This document shows, one piece after another, positions 11,488 through 11,967 of a stretch of DNA of 11,967 nucleotides. A program made the position numbers and the translations under genes. The stretch covers positions 1 to 11,967 of the forward strand of contig JARIHM010000030.1 in assembly GCA_029288275.1 (NCBI GenBank). Reading direction: 5' to 3'. The stretch is from Candidatus Saccharimonadota bacterium (GTDB taxonomy: Bacteria > Patescibacteriota > Saccharimonadia > UBA4664). How positions within the stretch are numbered: position 1 is the first letter of the stretch; each line of letters opens with the position of its first letter. The notes under the pieces were generated by a model. The model saw nothing but the letters and a program-made list of their open reading frames with translations. It ran no database searches and had not been told where the DNA came from.

Positions 11488-11724
11488 ATGTGTGGGGAGA
11501 AGACTAGCCAGCCTGGCATGGGACGCTACTGGCTAGAATATCATCTTGCGTCCACTCCTGGTAAATGGTATTCATCGTCTTTTCGGCCCATGGCCAAGAG
11601 GCGGAAGGCCGTGGCTGCGGCTCGCAAGGAGTGGGAGCTCTCGGTTCAAACCGAGGGTCGCCTCAGGGCTACCAAGTGGCGCGTGACTAACGGAGGGCCT
11701 AAGGTGTACAAGACCTTCGGCTAA
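11488..11724 (+). CDS. MCxxK small-protein family, member G (78 aa)
   Basis: Starts MCGEKTSQPGMGRYWLEYH at the ATG at 11488 with AAGG 7 nt upstream; earlier in-frame starts lie in the terminator. It has RYWLEY, GKWYSSSF, a strongly basic stretch (PMAKRRKAVAAARK), then LSVQTEG and KWRVTNGGPKVYKTFG. The basic helix sets it apart from the other copies and may reflect a changed partner. Last gene of the array; its terminator lies 8 nt past the stop. Confidence 0.77.
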   Translation: MCGEKTSQPGMGRYWLEYHLASTPGKWYSSSFRPMAKRRKAVAAARKEWELSVQTEGRLRATKWRVTNGGPKVYKTFG

Positions 11725-11732
11725 GGATATAC

Positions 11733-11765
11733 GGCTGACTGAGGCGTTGCTCCAGTCAGCCTTTT
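11733..11765 (+). terminator. Intrinsic terminator at the end of the array
   Basis: GGCTGACTG, 11-nt loop, CAGTCAGCC then TTTT: 9-bp perfect stem. It closes the array 3 nt before the convergent ftsX stop codon. No T tract on the minus strand. Confidence 0.88.
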
Positions 11766-11767
11766 CA

Positions 11768-11967
11768 TTACAACTTAAGGTAGCGGCTCATAGCGAGCAA
11801 GCTTGAGAACATGCCGATACAAACGCCGATGAACATTTCGCCACCAATGATTAGGATTGGGTAGCTGCGGAAGAAATCGATGGTGCCCTGAACGTCGATA
11901 TAATTGCCTAGCTTCGGTCCCCCGCCCAGCAGAAGCGCGTACGACAAGCTGGCGGCAATAACGGCGG
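11768..11967 (-). CDS. ftsX: Cell-division permease FtsX, C-terminal end (partial)
   Basis: The last 66 codons of a membrane protein that continues past the right edge. Two hydrophobic segments are visible: AVIAASLSYALLLGGG, and a longer one from YPILIIGGEMFIGVCIGMF to SSLLAM, followed by SRYLKL at the stop. The segment-loop-segment layout and the ending in (S/R)RYLK are typical of the FtsX/MacB-type permease C-terminus. FtsX with the ATPase FtsE forms a complex that controls a coiled-coil murein hydrolase, and such a hydrolase (8299-9435) plus ctpA follow in the same direction on the far side of the small-gene array. That context raises confidence; ftsE would be expected just beyond the window. 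Confidence 0.82.
   Translation of the reverse strand, partial: AVIAASLSYALLLGGGPKLGNYIDVQGTIDFFRSYPILIIGGEMFIGVCIGMFSSLLAMSRYLKL

Noticed and set aside
10588..11724. Longer versions of genes D and G starting inside the upstream terminators
   Set aside because: The extra N-terminal residues would be encoded by the GC-rich terminator stem, have no Shine-Dalgarno site, and are absent from the paralogues, which all begin Met-Cys.
10540..11765. Integron-like cassette array with attC sites between small genes
   Set aside because: The inter-gene hairpins are followed by T tracts and lack the GTTRRRY/RYYYAAC core boxes and unpaired bases of attC sites. No integrase is present, and the genes are paralogues rather than unrelated cassettes.

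Overview
The window looks like chromosomal DNA of a Candidate Phyla Radiation (Patescibacteria) bacterium, most probably a Saccharibacteria (TM7) relative. This rests on the small, tightly packed genes, a TRM11/THUMP-type methyltransferase next to rpmA, a Gram-positive-like ftsX / PcsB-type hydrolase / ctpA cluster, and many genes whose -10 box lies exactly 6 nt before the ATG with no Shine-Dalgarno site (leaderless transcripts). UGA is used as a stop, so this is not a UGA-glycine lineage. The phylum is an inference from gene content; no rRNA gene is present.

Layout. 1-826 (-): 5' part of xseA. 889-2264 (-): an accessory module with a leaderless 26-codon leader ORF, a strong hairpin and terminator, a 208-aa protein with a possible nuclease fold, a 13-codon ORF ending on an orphan 12-nt perfect Shine-Dalgarno sequence, a second terminator, and a 115-aa unknown protein with its own consensus promoter. 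2332-3817 (+): TRM11-like methyltransferase and rpmA (L27) as an operon with a strong terminator. 3798-4428 (+): NUDIX hydrolase whose -35 box sits in the rpmA terminator loop. 4417-4885 (+): two tandem small cysteine-rich paralogues with basic tails. 4894-6969 (-): a stand-alone receiver-domain protein and pyrG. 7094-9484 (-): a secreted coiled-coil CHAP peptidoglycan hydrolase (PcsB-like) followed by the S41 protease ctpA. 9499-11765 (+): seven tandem small genes of one paralogous family. 11768-11967 (-): C-terminal end of ftsX.

How the parts fit. In many bacteria ftsE-ftsX-pcsB/envC-ctpA form a neighbourhood in which FtsEX gates a coiled-coil murein hydrolase at the septum. Here the order is kept, but about 2.2 kb of opposite-strand DNA is inserted between ftsX and the hydrolase gene. 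It carries seven proteins of 60-80 residues that begin Met-Cys-x-x-Lys (once Met-Cys-x-Lys) and mostly end in a WRVV-(D/N)-x-x-GKP-x-x-T-(F/Y) motif. I recognise no described family. The array has internal promoter duplications and terminators between genes, so it looks like a lineage-specific expanding gene family under differential expression. It is the best candidate for an undescribed system in this window.
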